From assembly GCF_902859945.1 (NCBI RefSeq), contig NZ_CADIKL010000002.1, positions 62,001-126,000 of the forward strand: DNA of 64,000 nt. The letters are read 5' to 3'. The stretch is from Paraburkholderia caffeinitolerans (GTDB lineage: Bacteria > Pseudomonadota > Gammaproteobacteria > Burkholderiales > Burkholderiaceae). A model generated the notes under the pieces. The model saw nothing but the letters and a program-made list of their open reading frames with translations, had not been told where the DNA came from and made no database searches. The translations under genes and the position numbers were made by a program. Shown here piece after piece: positions 62,001 to 64,000 of this stretch. Within the stretch, counting starts at the first letter, position 1. Each line of letters begins with the position of its first letter.

Positions 62001-62010
62001 AGGAGGAGCC

Positions 62011-63231
62011 ATGCTGAAACTCGACTTCCATCCCGCCGGCCGCCACTTCCTTCAAATCCCCGGGCCGAGCCCGGTGCCAGACCGCATTCTGCGAGCCATC
62101 AGCTATCCGACCATTGATCATCGCGGCCCCGAGTTCGGCGCGCTGGGCCTGAAGGTATTGGCCGGCATCCGCACGATCTTCAAGACCGTGCATCCGGTCG
62201 TGATTTATCCGGCATCGGGAACCGGTGCGTGGGAAGCCGCGCTGTCCAACACCCTGAGCGCAGGCGACACAGTGCTGATGTTCGAGACCGGCCACTTCGC
62301 CACGCTGTGGAAGAAACTGGCCGAGAAGCTGGGCCTGCGTCCGGAGTTCCTCGGCCTGCCCGGCATCGAGGGCTGGCGCCGCGGCGTGCAAGCCGACCTG
62401 ATCGAGGCCCGCCTGCGTCAGGACAGCGGCCATGCGATCAAGGCCGTCTGCGTGGTCCACAACGAAACGTCGACCGGCGTGACCTCCGACATTGCCGCGG
62501 TGCGCAAAGCCATCGACGCAGCGGGCCACCCCGCCCTGTTGATGGTCGACACGATTTCCGGGCTCGCGTCCGCCGACTATCGCCACGACGAATGGGGCGT
62601 GGACGTGACGGTGTCGGGCTCGCAGAAGGGCCTCATGCTGCCGCCGGGGATCAGCTTCAATGCGGTGTCGCCCAAGGCGCTCGAAGCCGCTAAAACGGCG
62701 AAGCTGCCGCGCAGCTTCTGGGACTGGGAAGAAATCATCGCGATGAACCAGACCGGCTACTGGCCCTACACGCCCAGCACGAACCTGCTGTATGGCCTGT
62801 CCGAGGCGCTGGACATGATCCTGGAGGAAGGACTGGACAACGTGTTCGCGCGCCACCAGCGCCTGGCCGAGGCTTGCCGCCATGCGGTGCGCGCCTGGGG
62901 TCTCGAGATCCAGTGCGCGGACCCATCCGTCTACAGCCCGGTGCTGACCGGCGTGATGATGCCCGATGGCATCGACGCGGACGCCGTGCGCCGCGTTATC
63001 TACGACCGTTTCAACATGTCGCTCGGCGCGGCGCTCGGCAAGATGAAGGGGCGCATGTTCCGCATCGGCCATCTCGGCGACTGCAACGACCTCACGCTGA
63101 TGGCCACGCTTGCCGGCTGCGAGATGGGGCTGAAGATCTCAGGCGTACCGGTCGCCGCAAGCGGCGTGGCCGCGGCCATGGACTATCTCGCGGCGCACGC
63201 GAGCCCGTTGCCGCTGCGGGCTGCCGCCTGA
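62011..63231 (+). CDS. Serine-glyoxylate aminotransferase (class V)
   Basis: A 406-residue PLP enzyme, the length of bacterial SgaA. Start HFLQIPGPSPVPDRILRA, substrate region PASGTGAWEAALSNTL, VVHNETSTGV, VDTISGLAS and the PLP lysine K206 in GSQKGLMLPPG. It converts serine and glyoxylate to hydroxypyruvate and glycine; some relatives act on alanine or other donors. Start at 62011 follows AGGAGGA; an ATG at 61987 lies inside the operator. Followed by an MFS gene. Confidence 0.87.
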   Translation: MLKLDFHPAGRHFLQIPGPSPVPDRILRAISYPTIDHRGPEFGALGLKVLAGIRTIFKTVHPVVIYPASGTGAWEAALSNTLSAGDTVLMFETGHFATLWKKLAEKLGLRPEFLGLPGIEGWRRGVQADLIEARLRQDSGHAIKAVCVVHNETSTGVTSDIAAVRKAIDAAGHPALLMVDTISGLASADYRHDEWGVDVTVSGSQKGLMLPPGISFNAVSPKALEAAKTAKLPRSFWDWEEIIAMNQTGYWPYTPSTNLLYGLSEALDMILEEGLDNVFARHQRLAEACRHAVRAWGLEIQCADPSVYSPVLTGVMMPDGIDADAVRRVIYDRFNMSLGAALGKMKGRMFRIGHLGDCNDLTLMATLAGCEMGLKISGVPVAASGVAAAMDYLAAHASPLPLRAAA

Positions 63232-63397
63232 TGCCATAACGCCCTGCGCACCCGCGAAACGAGCAAGACACACGCAAAACTCGCGCAAAGCGCGTTCGCG
63301 GGCGCCAGCGGCATCGACCCGTTCCACACAGCGCCGGTCACCCCGAGGACCGGCGCGGCAGCACTGACGTACCTGATAACAGTACAAAGGAGACGCT

Positions 63398-64000
63398 GTG
63401 GAAACCACCCTGCAGGCCGGGGCAAGCCTGAGCTCGCACGAAGACGCGGTTTATCGCAAGGTAAGCTGGCGCCTCGTGCCGTTCCTGATGCTTTGCTTCC
63501 TGATCGCCTATCTCGACCGGGTCAACGTCGGTTTTGCCAAGCTCCAGATGTCCCAGGCGCTCGGCTTCAGCGAGACCGTCTACGGCCTTGGCGCCGGCAT
63601 CTTCTTCATCGGTTATTTTCTGTTCGAAGTGCCAAGCAATCTCGCGCTGCACCGCTTCGGCGCGAAGATCTGGATCGGCCGCATCATGGTGACTTGGGGC
63701 CTGCTCTCGGCGTGCTTCGTGTTCGTGAAAACCCCGACAGCCTTCTACACGCTGCGCTTCCTGCTGGGCCTCGCCGAAGCGGGCTTCACGCCCGGCATTG
63801 TGTATTACCTGTCGTGCTGGTATCCGTCGCACCGGCGCGCGAAGATCATGGCGATCTATTGCATGGGCTCGCCGCTCTCCGGCATCATCGGCAACCCGCT
63901 ATCCGGCTTTCTGGTGGGCGGCATGGGCGGCGTCGCGGGCTGGGCCGGCTGGCAATGGATGTTCATGATCGAAGCCGTGCCTGCCGTGCTGCTCGGCTTC
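63398..64000 (+). CDS. MFS transporter, ACS family (cut by the window end)
   Basis: First 201 codons of a permease; the gene runs past 64000. GTG start at 63398 follows AAAGGAGA. ACS marks: RLVPFLMLCFLIAYLDRVNVGFAK, YGLGAGIFFIGYFLFEVPSNLALHRFGAKIWIGRIMVTWG and LGLAEAGFTPGIVYYLSCWYP. It probably imports an organic acid (for example glycerate, hydroxypyruvate or a relative) linked to the aminotransferase. Confidence 0.88.
   Translation, partial: METTLQAGASLSSHEDAVYRKVSWRLVPFLMLCFLIAYLDRVNVGFAKLQMSQALGFSETVYGLGAGIFFIGYFLFEVPSNLALHRFGAKIWIGRIMVTWGLLSACFVFVKTPTAFYTLRFLLGLAEAGFTPGIVYYLSCWYPSHRRAKIMAIYCMGSPLSGIIGNPLSGFLVGGMGGVAGWAGWQWMFMIEAVPAVLLGF

Noticed and set aside
1..64000. CRISPR arrays, tRNA/rRNA genes, insertion sequences, phage or integron signals
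   Set aside because: Reading both strands I found no regularly spaced repeats, no tRNA cloverleaf or CCA-type end that I could support, and no transposase or integrase frame.

Overview
The window reads as one stretch of a GC-rich beta-proteobacterial replicon, most likely Burkholderiaceae (Paraburkholderia/Caballeronia/Burkholderia type). The reasons are strong GC bias at third codon positions, ATGA/TGATG stop-start overlaps, AGGAG ribosome sites, a DUF4148 protein, and many LysR/LuxR/GntR/MarR/MerR regulators beside small catabolic operons. This is the usual look of a secondary chromosome or accessory region. I saw no rRNA, tRNA, CRISPR array, insertion sequence or phage gene. The genus is inferred from gene content only.

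Layout. 0-5 kb: a feruloyl-CoA synthase-like ligase and a MalT-type LuxR regulator. 5-15 kb: an RND efflux operon (pump, adaptor, outer-membrane channel) behind a 64-bp dyad; facing it is a heavy-metal-type two-component system followed by a ClpP-like/LprI fusion protein. 15-22.7 kb: small regulator/enzyme units: MerR with an OYE-type reductase, an orphan AAA ATPase, an esterase, XRE-cupin with a GNAT, an ECF41 sigma factor with its carboxymuconolactone-decarboxylase partner and a matching promoter, and a LysR regulator. 23-36.4 kb: a long minus-strand run, MarR, MFS, a small ORF, a 2-ketoarginine decarboxylase-like enzyme, an aldehyde dehydrogenase, a polyamine-type ABC transporter, a polar-amino-acid ABC transporter and a GcvA-like LysR; this looks like an arginine/guanidino-compound catabolic island. 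36.6-38.8 kb: a thioredoxin-like protein, a Tat-exported alpha/beta hydrolase and a decayed second copy of the thioredoxin gene. 38.8-43 kb: ugpBAEC-type glycerol-3-phosphate importer. 43.2-43.4 kb: an MFS pseudogene remnant.

43.8-61.3 kb holds what I think is the most interesting system. A five-gene operon (DUF1214, sulfotransferase, SnoaL-like, SDR, DHH/DHHA1 phosphoesterase) lies divergent from a LuxR-type regulator. A second operon encodes SRPBCC, SDR and OYE-type reductase. A third encodes CysD and a fused CysN-APS kinase, which make PAPS, the sulfotransferase donor. In front of each operon, in the same orientation, is the same dyad TTAGTCC-N4-GGACGA(A/G)GA, and a -10-like hexamer starts exactly 26 nt after the GGAC in all three. 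The DHH protein could remove PAP, the sulfotransferase by-product. Together these suggest an undescribed sulfation-linked pathway with dedicated PAPS supply and PAP removal, controlled by one regulator.

Between those operons lie a GntR-SDR-BKACE-MFS catabolic unit and an acyltransferase-3 membrane protein. The window ends with a small exported protein, a serine-glyoxylate aminotransferase behind duplicated TTGCATGCAA operators, and the start of an MFS transporter cut by the window edge.
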